11,370 nt of DNA from an uncultured Lachnospiraceae bacterium (GCA_910585855.1 CAJUGZ010000133.1:1-11370); one strand, 5' to 3'; counted from the stretch's first letter, positions 1 to 7,433 are shown. Numbers and translations are program-made. Notes: generated by a model from the sequence alone, not told the origin.

Positions 1-34
1 TTTGCATATCCTGCTTCTATGCAGGGTATGCAAA
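1..34. other. strong 14-bp stem-loop at the window edge
   Basis: Positions 1-14 (TTTGCATATCCTGC) pair with 21-34 (GCAGGGTATGCAAA) around the six-base loop TTCTAT, giving 14 base pairs of which one is a G-U wobble. It is followed on the plus strand by a run of A. It lies downstream of the ABC gene, beyond repeat A. It could help end transcription, but the expected T-tract is not visible for either direction: on the minus strand the T run is 5' of the stem, and the 3' side falls outside the window. I call it a stem-loop rather than a terminator. Confidence 0.6.
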
Positions 35-38
35 AAAA

Positions 39-278
39 GGGGCGTGTTTAGCCCGAATGATAGAGAAGAGGATATCTTGCGGGTGGTAAAACCTTTCCTT
101 ACACCTGTTTCGTTTTGGTCGTTATGAGGGCGAATTGCACCCCGGTTCGTCCGGTTGGATGAATATAAATTAGAAGCCCTAGACTTTCTTTCCGTTCGGA
201 GCGGAGCAGGCAAAGGGCAGGAGCAAACCGTTTCTGGCGTCCGGTGAAAGCCAACAGCATCCCATCTAACCACGCCCC
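39..278 (+). repeat. Family A repeat, left copy, with terminal inverted arms
   Basis: An intergenic element of about 240 bp whose reverse complement recurs at about 11129-11370, roughly 75-80% identical by eye. The best conserved blocks are around 146-172 (GGGCGAATTGC, then CCCCGGTTCGTCCGG) and 172-191 (AGAAGCCCTAGACTTTCTT). Its ends form an inverted pair: GGGGCGTGTTTAG at 39-51 and CTAACCACGCCCC at 266-278, 12 of 13 matched. Internally, TTCGTCC and GGATGAA pair around GGTT. The orientation is assigned so that the conserved strand reads plus here. It codes for no convincing protein and has no transposase, so it may be a MITE-like element or a structured RNA. Its right arm contains the last codons and stop of the ABC gene. 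Confidence 0.75.
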
Positions 279-2011
279 TCAAACTGCATCCGATAAAGCT
301 GTGCATAAGTCCCCCCCTGTTCCAAAAGCTCCGCATGTGTCCCGCTTTCCGCAATCCCATCCTCTGTCAGCACCAAAATCCGTTCTGCATTTCGAATCGT
401 AGAAAGCCGATGTGCAATTACAAAAGTTGTCCGATTCGCCGCAAGCCGTTCCAACGAATCCTGCACCACCTTCTCACTTTGATTATCCAACGCCGAAGTC
501 GCCTCATCAAAAATCAAAATAGGCGGATTCTTTAAAAATACCCGTGCAATCGAAAGCCGCTGCTTCTGCCCGCCGGAAAGTTTTATTCCCCTCTGCCCAA
601 TATAAGTATCATATCCCTCCGGCAGTTCCATAATAAATTCATGTGCATTGGCATTTTTTGCTGCCAAAATCACCTCTTCCTCTGTAGCATCTGGTCTTCC
701 ATAACGAATATTTTCCATTACACTTCCGGCAAATAAATAGACATCCTGCTGTACAATCCCAATATTTTTCCGCAAACTCTGCATTGTAAAATCCCGTACA
801 TCCGTCCCATCAATCTTTACTGCACCCTCCGAAACCTCATAAAACCGAGGGATCAAACTGCAAAGCGTGGATTTTCCCGCCCCGGAAGATCCCACCAAAG
901 CAATATATTCCCCCGGCTTCACCACAATATTGATATTTGTAAGCACTTCTTCCGTATGCTCCTCATAATGAAATGAAACCCCTTCAAACAAAATTTCCCC
1001 CCGAACCTGTTTCATTTCCTTTGCTCCCTTCCGATCCTGAATATCCGGCTCTACCGACAAAATCTCCAAAAACCGTTCATAACCAGAAGCCCCATTTTGA
1101 AACTGCTCCGTAAAATTAATCAACTTTTTCACCGGCTCGGTAAAATTGTTGATATAAAGTAAAAAAGTTACCAAATCTGTTACACTAACTGAACCCGCTG
1201 CAATCAATACCGCCCCAAATAAAATCACCAAAATCTGAATCAAAGTAGTAAAAGCCCCTAACCCGGCATGATAAATCCCCATATAGTGATAACTATTCTT
1301 CTTACTCTTTAAAAAATTTTCATTGCCGACTTCAAACTTTTTCATCTCAATTTCTTCATTTGCAAAAGACTTCACCACCCGAATCCCTGAAAGATTATCT
1401 TCAATCTGTGCATTAATATCCGCAATCCTAGCCCGATTCTGCTTAAAAACCCGCTTCATCTGTATATTATAATATCCTGCAAAAACCACCATAACCGGAA
1501 TCAAAACAAAAGCTATCAAAGCCAGCTTCCAATTCACCAAAAGAAGAATCACAAACGACCCAATCAGCTTAATCAAAGAAATCACAATATCCTCCGGTCC
1601 ATGATGAAACAGCTCACTAATATCAAACAAATCCGTAGTCACCCTAGACATAAGCTGTCCCACCTTCTGCTCATCATAAAACGAAAAAGAGAGTTTCTGA
1701 TAGTGTTCAAATATCTCACTGCGCATATTTGCCTCCATCTTCGCTCCCATCACATGTCCATAATAAGCAATAAAATAATTACAATAACACTCTAAAATCA
1801 CAAGTCCAATCATCAGTCCGCCAAGCCAAACAATCACTTCCAGTGCCTCCTCTGCCTCCCTTAAAAGAACTGTTCCCGTAATATAACGAACAATCAAAGG
1901 AATTACCAAAGTTACCGCTGCCCCCAAAAAAGCAAAAAACAAATCCGCTGCAAAAACTTTCTTATAGGGCTTATAATATCCCAAAAAACGCTTCCATTTC
2001 TTCTGCTTCAC
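266..2011 (-). CDS. ABC exporter half-transporter, permease fused to ATPase (MsbA/BmrA-like)
   Basis: A 581-residue protein of the usual length for a type IV exporter half-transporter, expected to work as a dimer in the cytoplasmic membrane and to pump lipids, drugs or peptides outward; the substrate cannot be read from sequence. Residues 1-310 form the six-helix membrane domain, with hydrophobic stretches near 20-45, 58-80, 140-180 and 250-290. The ATPase domain has Walker A (GSSGAGKST, 374-382), Q-loop Gln422, signature LSGGQ (478-482), Walker B ILIFDE (498-503) and H-loop His534, all intact. The start is GTG, with AAGGAG eight bases upstream. A nearer ATG (2015-2017) is out of frame. The last residues (GRG) and TAG stop lie in the right arm of repeat A. 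It sits 506 nt beyond the VWA gene, separated by two family B repeats, so it is probably a separate unit; no convincing promoter was found. No partner half-transporter is in view, so homodimer versus heterodimer is open. Confidence 0.93.
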   Translation of the reverse strand: MKQKKWKRFLGYYKPYKKVFAADLFFAFLGAAVTLVIPLIVRYITGTVLLREAEEALEVIVWLGGLMIGLVILECYCNYFIAYYGHVMGAKMEANMRSEIFEHYQKLSFSFYDEQKVGQLMSRVTTDLFDISELFHHGPEDIVISLIKLIGSFVILLLVNWKLALIAFVLIPVMVVFAGYYNIQMKRVFKQNRARIADINAQIEDNLSGIRVVKSFANEEIEMKKFEVGNENFLKSKKNSYHYMGIYHAGLGAFTTLIQILVILFGAVLIAAGSVSVTDLVTFLLYINNFTEPVKKLINFTEQFQNGASGYERFLEILSVEPDIQDRKGAKEMKQVRGEILFEGVSFHYEEHTEEVLTNINIVVKPGEYIALVGSSGAGKSTLCSLIPRFYEVSEGAVKIDGTDVRDFTMQSLRKNIGIVQQDVYLFAGSVMENIRYGRPDATEEEVILAAKNANAHEFIMELPEGYDTYIGQRGIKLSGGQKQRLSIARVFLKNPPILIFDEATSALDNQSEKVVQDSLERLAANRTTFVIAHRLSTIRNAERILVLTEDGIAESGTHAELLEQGGTYAQLYRMQFEGRG

Positions 2012-2066
2012 CTTTCATTCTCCTTATCTACTTTTTCTTTCATATAGTAACCATCTTCACATTGAA

Positions 2067-2217
2067 AAGAGGACGCCAAAAACCGAATGGTGTGCTATTC
2101 CGGGCCCGCTTGCGCTTAGCATTTCCTCGCAGCGGACACATAAGGCACGAAAATACCGTGCCTAAGTGCCGGCGGGAAATGATGACCCTGCATAGCACTC
2201 CATTCGGCTTTCGGCTG
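2067..2217 (-). repeat. Family B palindromic repeat, copy 1 (inverted relative to copies 2 and 3)
   Basis: An element of about 150 bp lying between the VWA and ABC genes. Outer arms 2083-2098 (CCGAATGGTGTGCTAT) and 2192-2207 (ATAGCACTCCATTCGG) are complementary at 15 of 16 positions. On the minus strand the core carries the family motifs: GGGTCATCATTTCCC, then the hairpin AGGCACG with CGTGCCT, then GGAAATGCTAAGC. The short loop on the minus strand is GC-GCAA-GC (loop at 2110-2113), which fits GNRA. On the minus strand the 3' arm is followed by TTTTT and then GGCGTCCTC, the latter shared with copy 2. The T run could give weak terminator activity ahead of the ABC gene; that is inference. Confidence 0.85.
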
Positions 2218-2338
2218 TGTACTCCAGACCTCAAAAAAATTACAACACCCTCTGCAAACCTTCTCTCCGCTATCCAATTCCTTCAAGCAAAATCTCTACA
2301 AATATCACACTTCTTCACTTACTACAACACTGCTTTAT
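2218..2338. other. AT-rich spacer between repeat copies B1 and B2, no gene seen
   Basis: Within the 506-nt gap between the VWA and ABC genes, this central stretch shows no open frame with a ribosome binding site and no clear promoter or hairpin on either strand. The open frames that cross it on the plus strand run mostly through the flanking repeats and look like artefacts of repeat composition. Confidence 0.6.
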
Positions 2339-2500
2339 GGCTGAAAGGAACAGTCGGAATCCGAAGGGTGGTCTGCGCAGGGTCATCATTTCCCGTCGGC
2401 ACTTAGGCACGGTACTTTCGTACCTTATGTGTCCGCTGCGAGGAAATGCTAAGCGAGAGCAAACCCGAAGCAGACTTCCCTTCGGATTCTGGCGTCCTCT
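2339..2500 (+). repeat. Family B palindromic repeat, copy 2
   Basis: Second copy, on the strand opposite to copy 1. Outer arms 2357-2376 (GAATCCGAAGGGTGGTCTGC) and 2470-2489 (GCAGACTTCCCTTCGGATTC) pair at 18 of 20 positions, one of the exceptions being a possible G-U. The arm sequence is unrelated to that of copies 1 and 3, while the core between the arms is nearly the same. The loop at 2455-2458 is GAGA, closed by GC and GC. The 3' edge GGCGTCCTCT (2491-2500) is shared with copy 1. A further ACCCCCCTAT (2512-2521) at the end of the VWA gene is shared with the edge of copy 3, so the element may extend to the VWA stop codon. Confidence 0.87.
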
Positions 2501-2517
2501 CCGCCCACAAAACCCCC

Positions 2518-3708
2518 CTATCTTATTTTTTCGAATTCTTTCTTTAGGCTCTCCAAATCCTGTCCTTTAAAAGCCCGTTCCAAAAGTACCGGCAGCATCT
2601 GAGGATTACAAGCAAAACAAGGTATCTTAAGCGAAGACACCCGAGCCGCCATCTGTGTATCATAATAAGGCTTTCCCCCATCTGCAATCGCCAAAAGACA
2701 GACTACCGTAACTCCCGCCTCTTTTAGTTCTCCAAGCCGCCGAATCAAAGAAGCCCGATTTCCGCCCTCATACAAATCTGTAATTAAAAAAAACAACGTC
2801 TTGCTGGGATTTTCCACAAATCTTTCACAATAAGCCACTGACCGATCAATATCCGTTCCTCCGCCAAGCTGAAATCCAAACAGCAAATCTACTGGATCAT
2901 CCGACTTCTCCGTCAAATCTACTACATTTGTATCAAAAGCCACTACATGCGTCTGAATCGAAGACATACTGGCAAGAATACAGCTCATAATCGAAGAATA
3001 AATCACCGATTCCCCCATAGATCCGCTTTGATCAATATCCAATATTACATGCCACTGCCGGGAAGCTGCCACTGTTGTACGATCAAAAAAATAAAAATGT
3101 TCCGGTACAATCGTCTTTAGTTCCTGATTATAATTCTTTAAATTCCGCCGAATTGTCATTTTATAATCTAATGCAGACGCCGAAGGAATCGGCGAATGAT
3201 TCCTTCTATTTACCGCAGCCGTCACCGCCCGCCGAATATCCGCTTCCAGCAATTTATTAATTTCCTCCACAATTTTTTTAATAAAAGCACGTACACTTTC
3301 CTTCGATCGCTTTGGTATCTGATCCTTTAACATCAAAATAGTAGAAGCAAGATTAATATCCGGCTCTACACTCTCTAACAATTCTGGTTCAAATAAAAGC
3401 TGTTTTAATCCGCACCTCTCCATTGCATCTGCCTGTACAATTTTAACCAATTCCTTATCAAATAAAGATCGTACATCCCCCAGCCACTTTGTAATCTGCG
3501 GATTAGAAGGTCCTCTCCCACCCTCTTTCCCAGATCCGCCAAATCCTCCCGCCTCAGAATTATTATAAATAGAAGCCAACGCCTGATCCATCAGTTCCTG
3601 CTCCATAGAAAGTTCCATTCCCTCTGCACCATTCATTCCACGAAATCTTTCATCACTCTCCGCACCAAGGATAAGCCTCCATCTTTTCATGCGTTCCAAA
3701 TTCTCCAT
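2518..3708 (-). CDS. VWA-domain protein with intact MIDAS, partner of the MoxR ATPase
   Basis: A 396-residue soluble protein. Residues 1-210 are mainly helical and charged, with a Gly-rich linker at 52-66. Residues from about 218 onward form a von Willebrand A domain with a complete metal site: DQSGS at 226-230 (Asp226, Ser228, Ser230), Thr285 in GGGTD and Asp311 in LITDLYEGG. This layout, a helical N-terminus and C-terminal VWA, resembles ViaA/CoxE-type proteins that pair with MoxR ATPases and act as substrate adaptors; sharing the locus with a MoxR gene fits. It starts at ATG with GAGGG four bases upstream, and an in-frame TAA lies just before, so no longer start exists. It is separated from the DUF5682 gene by 268 nt holding repeat B3, so it may be transcribed by read-through or from its own promoter. 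Its TAG stop falls in ACCCCCCTAT, a 10-mer also present at the edge of repeat B3. Confidence 0.92.
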   Translation of the reverse strand: MENLERMKRWRLILGAESDERFRGMNGAEGMELSMEQELMDQALASIYNNSEAGGFGGSGKEGGRGPSNPQITKWLGDVRSLFDKELVKIVQADAMERCGLKQLLFEPELLESVEPDINLASTILMLKDQIPKRSKESVRAFIKKIVEEINKLLEADIRRAVTAAVNRRNHSPIPSASALDYKMTIRRNLKNYNQELKTIVPEHFYFFDRTTVAASRQWHVILDIDQSGSMGESVIYSSIMSCILASMSSIQTHVVAFDTNVVDLTEKSDDPVDLLFGFQLGGGTDIDRSVAYCERFVENPSKTLFFLITDLYEGGNRASLIRRLGELKEAGVTVVCLLAIADGGKPYYDTQMAARVSSLKIPCFACNPQMLPVLLERAFKGQDLESLKKEFEKIR

Positions 3709-3715
3709 AACACCC

Positions 3716-3736
3716 TCACTTTATTTTCACTATCAT
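3716..3736 (-). other. possible six-codon mini-ORF before the VWA gene
   Basis: ATG at 3736 reads MIVKIK and stops with TGA at 3716-3718. The GAGGG Shine-Dalgarno sequence of the VWA gene overlaps this stop. It also overlaps the end of the mini-ORF at 3733-3756. It may be chance in AT-rich DNA. Confidence 0.2.
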
Positions 3737-3756
3737 CTTTTACAACAATTAACCAT
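3733..3756 (-). other. possible seven-codon leader mini-ORF with its own Shine-Dalgarno
   Basis: ATG at 3756 reads MVNCCKR, then TGA. It is preceded by AGAGGTGG at a usable distance, which is unusually good for a random short frame. Its stop overlaps the start of the next mini-ORF in an ATGA arrangement, making a chain of two mini-ORFs leading into the VWA start. A role in translational coupling is speculative. Confidence 0.25.
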
Positions 3757-3818
3757 ATATTTCCACCTCTGTTATCAATTCAGACAAATTCTAAATTACT
3801 TTCCGGCTAATAAACCTA

Positions 3819-3970
3819 GCTGAAAGCGGAAGGAAGGTCTATGCAGGGTCATCATTTCCCGTCGGCACTTAGGCACGGTATTTTCGTGCCTTACGTGTCC
3901 GCTACGAGGAAATGCTAAGCGAAAGCGGACCCGGAATAGACCTTCCTTCCGCTTTCAGCGACCCCCCTAT
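3819..3970 (+). repeat. Family B palindromic repeat, copy 3, with perfect 24-bp arms
   Basis: Located between the DUF5682 and VWA genes. Arms 3819-3842 and 3936-3959 are perfect reverse complements over 24 bp (GCTGAAAGCGG... / ...CCGCTTTCAGC). Nested pairings follow inside: GGGTC (3846-3850) with GACCC (3928-3932), CATTTCC (3853-3859) with GGAAATG (3908-3914), and AGGCACG (3871-3877) with CGTGCCT (3885-3891). A GAAA loop (3921-3924) is closed by GC and GC. The right edge ACCCCCCTAT (3961-3970) recurs beside copy 2. The minus-strand operon transcript would also fold here because the arms are palindromic, so the element could attenuate VWA expression or protect an upstream mRNA end. Confidence 0.9.
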
Positions 3971-3976
3971 AAAAAT

Positions 3977-6349
3977 TTAAATATCTCCGAAATCAAAATC
4001 CTCCAAACTTTCCAGCATTTCCTCCGCCTCCTTTGTAAGCGGTGTATTCAATACTTCCGACGTTTCCAATTTATTTAAGTGCCAAATCTCTCCCAGATTT
4101 TCCGCAATATCGCTTTTCTCTCTTGCCGAAAAATCTGCAAATGCCCGTCTTAAAAACAGCAATGCCCGTTTAAATTCTTCATCATCCAGTGTTTCCAGAT
4201 AGTGATCCAACGTTTCCCAAAGCCCTAACCGTGCAATCAATGCATAGCGGTTTTTCATTGAAAGCCCTTCAAACCACCCCGCTCCAAGCTCTGCTGGCAC
4301 ACCTCTTGAAAGTCTTCTGCTTACCCGCACCTCCAATTCTTCATTTGTTATTTTTCCACGTTCTAAAAGAATCGCCGCCGCATAACCAGAAATCTTCGTA
4401 TTTAAATCATCCCTGTCCGCAATCTCTGTAATTACTCGAATCCAGCTTGTTTCTGAAAGAAAATCGTGATTACTTACTGCATCATTTAAAATACTAAGTG
4501 CGGGAATCATTATTTTTGCCGCTTCATCATCACAGATACACTCTGCCACTAAAATCAGACAAACTCTAAAAAAAAGCTGTTCCATTACCGGAATCAATGG
4601 TTTCGAAGAAATCTTTCGAATATCTCCATACTGTATTACAAAAGAAAGGCTTTGTATTGTTTCTGCAATTTCATTGACCGCTGCTGCATCAATCGCTGCT
4701 TTTTGCAGTGCAGAAACGGCATACTCCGCTGCCTCCGGCATCCCGCACAAAAAGGCTTCCTTTAAAATTTCTGCAACTGCATTAATCTGCTTTTTTTCTT
4801 CCAATTTTTCTTTTATGTAAAAAGAAACTGCCGCAAGTACCGTATCTCCCTTTAACTGTGCCTCTACCAGTTCAATTTCTGCCTCCGGTGTCCAGCAGAG
4901 CGTCCATCTCTCTTTCCATGTCGCCTGATCCTGTGATACATTTTGAATCCTTACAAAAGAAATTCCTAATACACGCAGTTTATGCAAAAAGAACGAACGT
5001 TCCAAATCCCGAAATGCCGCCTTTTCTGACTTCACTTTTCGATTTTCTCTCAAATCCAGATCCAAATCTTCTGCCGTAACAGAACAATATTTTCTTAGAC
5101 TCAATGCATCTAATTTCTGATAAAAATCCTCCTGAATGGAAGTACGGCTGACTCCCTCCGGCAATGCACCAATCGCCGTTCCAATCTCCGTATCGGCAAC
5201 TGCATTTGCAATCTCTCCAAAATTTCCATGTCCCATACAGGTAACTGCCGCATCTCTAAGATCTCTCAATGCTGGAATTTTACAATCCCTTAAACTGGCA
5301 AGAGAAAAAGAAAGACGCATCGCTTCAATTACTTCTGCAGAAGAAACAATATTTCCATTTGCTCTCTGCCATGCAGCAATTCTAGAAAGATAACTTCTGG
5401 CTGCATAGTCTGCTTCTCCTTTTTTAAATCCCTGCCATAAAAGTTCATAATAAGCAGGTGCTTTATTTCCTGCCCCATACCCCGATCGGGAAGAAAGGCG
5501 ATAATAGGAATATGGCATCAATGTTTTTCCTGCTTCTAAAATCGGCAGTTTTTTTAATTCCTTTTCGCTCAGTTTTTCGGTATCACTTCGCAGACCTTTT
5601 ACATGAAATGCTCCTGTCACCACCACAATTTTATCCGCTGGAATTCCAGAAGAAATCACCTCTTCAATCTGCCGCTTCATATAGGCTTCCCGTACAACAT
5701 CCTCGGCATGATCTTCATCTGCTTTTAAAGTCAGCGTTCTTAATTCCGTGCCAAACCGATCAGAACCGCTGATATAGGCATCTTCATCTCTTACATGCTC
5801 CATTGTGCGTTCCCAAAACGTTTCCTGTCCATCCTCCCCAGACAGTCTGTCTAATTGCTGGTAGATACCTTCTTCTGCATCTTCCTGAGTATTCTCCTGC
5901 TCTTGTTCCTCTGTTTGTGCCTCTTTTTCTTCCTCTTCTTCCCATTTTCTTATTTTTTCTAACTCTCTCTGACGCCTGATTTTAGAAAATGCAAGAAATG
6001 CACCGGAAGGCAAATCAATAAAGCGGCACTGCTTTTTATTTTCATATGCCCAGAGAATTGCCTGATACTCCGGGGAATAGACAGAAAGCGGATACAAAAT
6101 CGTATCAATCGGAGGCTCTTTTGTATAAGCAAGCATAGCAAACGGCGGTTTTACTTTTTGATTTGGTACAATCGAAAGTTCCTCATTAAAATCAGACGGT
6201 CCTTCCACTAGTACGATCTCCGGCTTTACTCGATCCAAAAGTTTTCTCAAATGCCACGCCCCGGCAGGCGAAAGATGCCGGATTCCAAATAAAATCGGCA
6301 CATTGGATTGCTTCCTTTCTTTTTCTTTAAAAATCTGTTTCTCAATCAT
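3977..6349 (-). CDS. DUF5682-type protein, TraB/ChaN/EreA-superfamily domain plus long helical C-terminus
   Basis: A 790-residue cytoplasmic protein. The first 260 residues carry spaced motifs of the TraB/ChaN/EreA-like superfamily: GIRHLSPAG (22-30, with Arg24-His25), LVEGP (47-51), FIDLP (110-114), FWERTME (178-184), REAYM (220-224) and VVVTGAFH (242-249). In relatives the Glu and His residues are thought to form an active or metal site; the chemistry here is unknown. A very acidic low-complexity insert (about 136-160, mostly Glu and Gln) lies between the two motif halves. Residues 300-790 look all-helical without recognised motifs and may be a scaffold. The start is ATG, overlapping the end of the MoxR gene by 8 nt (ATGATTGA), which indicates translational coupling. 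MoxR ATPase just upstream and VWA downstream suggest it is the effector or client of that pair; this is inference. The family assignment rests on motifs and gene context. Confidence 0.85.
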   Translation of the reverse strand: MIEKQIFKEKERKQSNVPILFGIRHLSPAGAWHLRKLLDRVKPEIVLVEGPSDFNEELSIVPNQKVKPPFAMLAYTKEPPIDTILYPLSVYSPEYQAILWAYENKKQCRFIDLPSGAFLAFSKIRRQRELEKIRKWEEEEEKEAQTEEQEQENTQEDAEEGIYQQLDRLSGEDGQETFWERTMEHVRDEDAYISGSDRFGTELRTLTLKADEDHAEDVVREAYMKRQIEEVISSGIPADKIVVVTGAFHVKGLRSDTEKLSEKELKKLPILEAGKTLMPYSYYRLSSRSGYGAGNKAPAYYELLWQGFKKGEADYAARSYLSRIAAWQRANGNIVSSAEVIEAMRLSFSLASLRDCKIPALRDLRDAAVTCMGHGNFGEIANAVADTEIGTAIGALPEGVSRTSIQEDFYQKLDALSLRKYCSVTAEDLDLDLRENRKVKSEKAAFRDLERSFFLHKLRVLGISFVRIQNVSQDQATWKERWTLCWTPEAEIELVEAQLKGDTVLAAVSFYIKEKLEEKKQINAVAEILKEAFLCGMPEAAEYAVSALQKAAIDAAAVNEIAETIQSLSFVIQYGDIRKISSKPLIPVMEQLFFRVCLILVAECICDDEAAKIMIPALSILNDAVSNHDFLSETSWIRVITEIADRDDLNTKISGYAAAILLERGKITNEELEVRVSRRLSRGVPAELGAGWFEGLSMKNRYALIARLGLWETLDHYLETLDDEEFKRALLFLRRAFADFSAREKSDIAENLGEIWHLNKLETSEVLNTPLTKEAEEMLESLEDFDFGDI

Positions 6350-7433
6350 GAAACTCTCTACACTCCTTATAAAGCCCTGTCCATCTAGAACCCCGTTTTT
6401 TCACTACATTTTCCAAATATTCCTTCCAAGCCAGACTGTCCTTTTCCTCATCTTTTACAATCGCTCCCTCTAATCCGGCTGCCAAATCATAATCGGTAAT
6501 CACTCCGTTTCCAAAACTTCCTGCCAAAGCCATACTATTGGCCAGCAGAGAAATCGCTTCTGCTGTAGAAAGCACCCCTGAAGTTGTCTTTAGCTTCTGC
6601 TTTTTATCCAAGGTCATTCCAAGACGAAGTTCTCTAAAAATCGTACAGACTTTTTCTATTACTTCATCCTCTGGAAGTGCCGCATTTAAATCCAAATTTT
6701 GAGAAAGCTGTACCACTCTTGTTTTGACAATATCCATTTCCGCTGCCAAATTTGCAGGAGCAGGAAGCACCACAATATTAAACCGCCGCTTCAGTGCTGC
6801 CGACATCTCATTTACCCCTTTATCCCGTGTATTTGCCGTAGCAATAACCGAAAATCCCTTTTTTGCAGGAGCTTCAATATTTAACTCCGGTACGGAAATT
6901 CTCTTTTCTGATAAAATCGAAATCAAAGCATCCTGTACCTCCGAAGCACAGCGGGATATTTCCTCTACCCGGGCAATCGTTCCATTTTCCATTGCACAGT
7001 AAACCGGGCTTTTCAACATTGCCTCTACCGAAGGTCCTTGTGAAATCAGCATCGCATAATTCCAGGAATAACGAATCTGCTCCTCCGTCGTTCCTGCCGT
7101 TCCCTGTATCACCTGAGTAGAATTTCCATTAATCGCTGCGGTCAAATGCTCCGAAAGCCAAGACTTTGCTGTCCCCGGCTCTCCAATCAATAAAAGCGCC
7201 CGATCCGTAACCAAGGTTGCAATCGCAATCTCTACCAATCTCCGATTTCCGATATACTTTGGTGTAATTACTGTATTTCCAACCTTTCCTCCGGTAATAT
7301 AAGTCAACACCGATTTCGGCGACATCTGCCAGCCTTCCGGGACATTTTCCTTTTCTGCCTTTATCAGTGCGTCAATCTCCTTTTTATACATCTGCTCTGC
7401 CGGCAGACGAAGTACCTCTTGTTTCTTAGCCAT
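6342..7433 (-). CDS. MoxR-type AAA+ ATPase
   Basis: A 363-residue AAA+ protein, close to the usual size for MoxR ATPases, which form hexameric rings and remodel partner proteins with a VWA cofactor. Walker A is GEPGTAKS (84-91). The Walker B region reads ARVEEISRC (154-162), so the usual Asp-Glu pair is Glu157-Glu158: the catalytic Glu is kept but the metal-binding Asp is replaced by Glu. Sensor 1 is Asn201 in ATANTRD, and LKRRFN (214-219) supplies arginines at the expected finger position. The C-terminal 120 residues form the helical lid. The ATG start has GGAG six bases upstream. It lies 57 nt after the HEAT-like gene and overlaps the DUF5682 gene by 8 nt. It is probably the motor of the cassette, with the VWA protein as partner. 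Confidence 0.93.
   Translation of the reverse strand: MAKKQEVLRLPAEQMYKKEIDALIKAEKENVPEGWQMSPKSVLTYITGGKVGNTVITPKYIGNRRLVEIAIATLVTDRALLLIGEPGTAKSWLSEHLTAAINGNSTQVIQGTAGTTEEQIRYSWNYAMLISQGPSVEAMLKSPVYCAMENGTIARVEEISRCASEVQDALISILSEKRISVPELNIEAPAKKGFSVIATANTRDKGVNEMSAALKRRFNIVVLPAPANLAAEMDIVKTRVVQLSQNLDLNAALPEDEVIEKVCTIFRELRLGMTLDKKQKLKTTSGVLSTAEAISLLANSMALAGSFGNGVITDYDLAAGLEGAIVKDEEKDSLAWKEYLENVVKKRGSRWTGLYKECREFHD

Noticed and set aside
1..34. Rho-independent terminator of the ABC gene
   Set aside because: The stem is strong but no T-tract follows it in either visible direction, and on the minus strand its 3' flank is outside the window.
2041..2068. Promoter for the ABC gene on the minus strand (TTTTCA, 16 bases, TATATG)
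   Set aside because: Both boxes match the consensus poorly; similar matches are expected by chance in AT-rich DNA.
2040..2570. Open frames of 64-117 codons on both strands across the family B repeats
   Set aside because: They run through repeat cores and arms in several frames at once, lack ribosome binding sites, and give similar Arg/Pro-rich peptides from each copy because the DNA repeats. Database hypotheticals of this kind are probably over-predictions.
2067..3970. Family B copies as integron attC sites
   Set aside because: The variable palindromic arms recall attC, but no GTTRRRY-type core sites were found, the copies are in mixed orientation, and no integrase is present.
2067..3970. 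Family B copies as a CRISPR array
   Set aside because: There are only three copies, about 140-155 bp each, unevenly spaced and inverted in one case, with no spacer pattern or cas gene.
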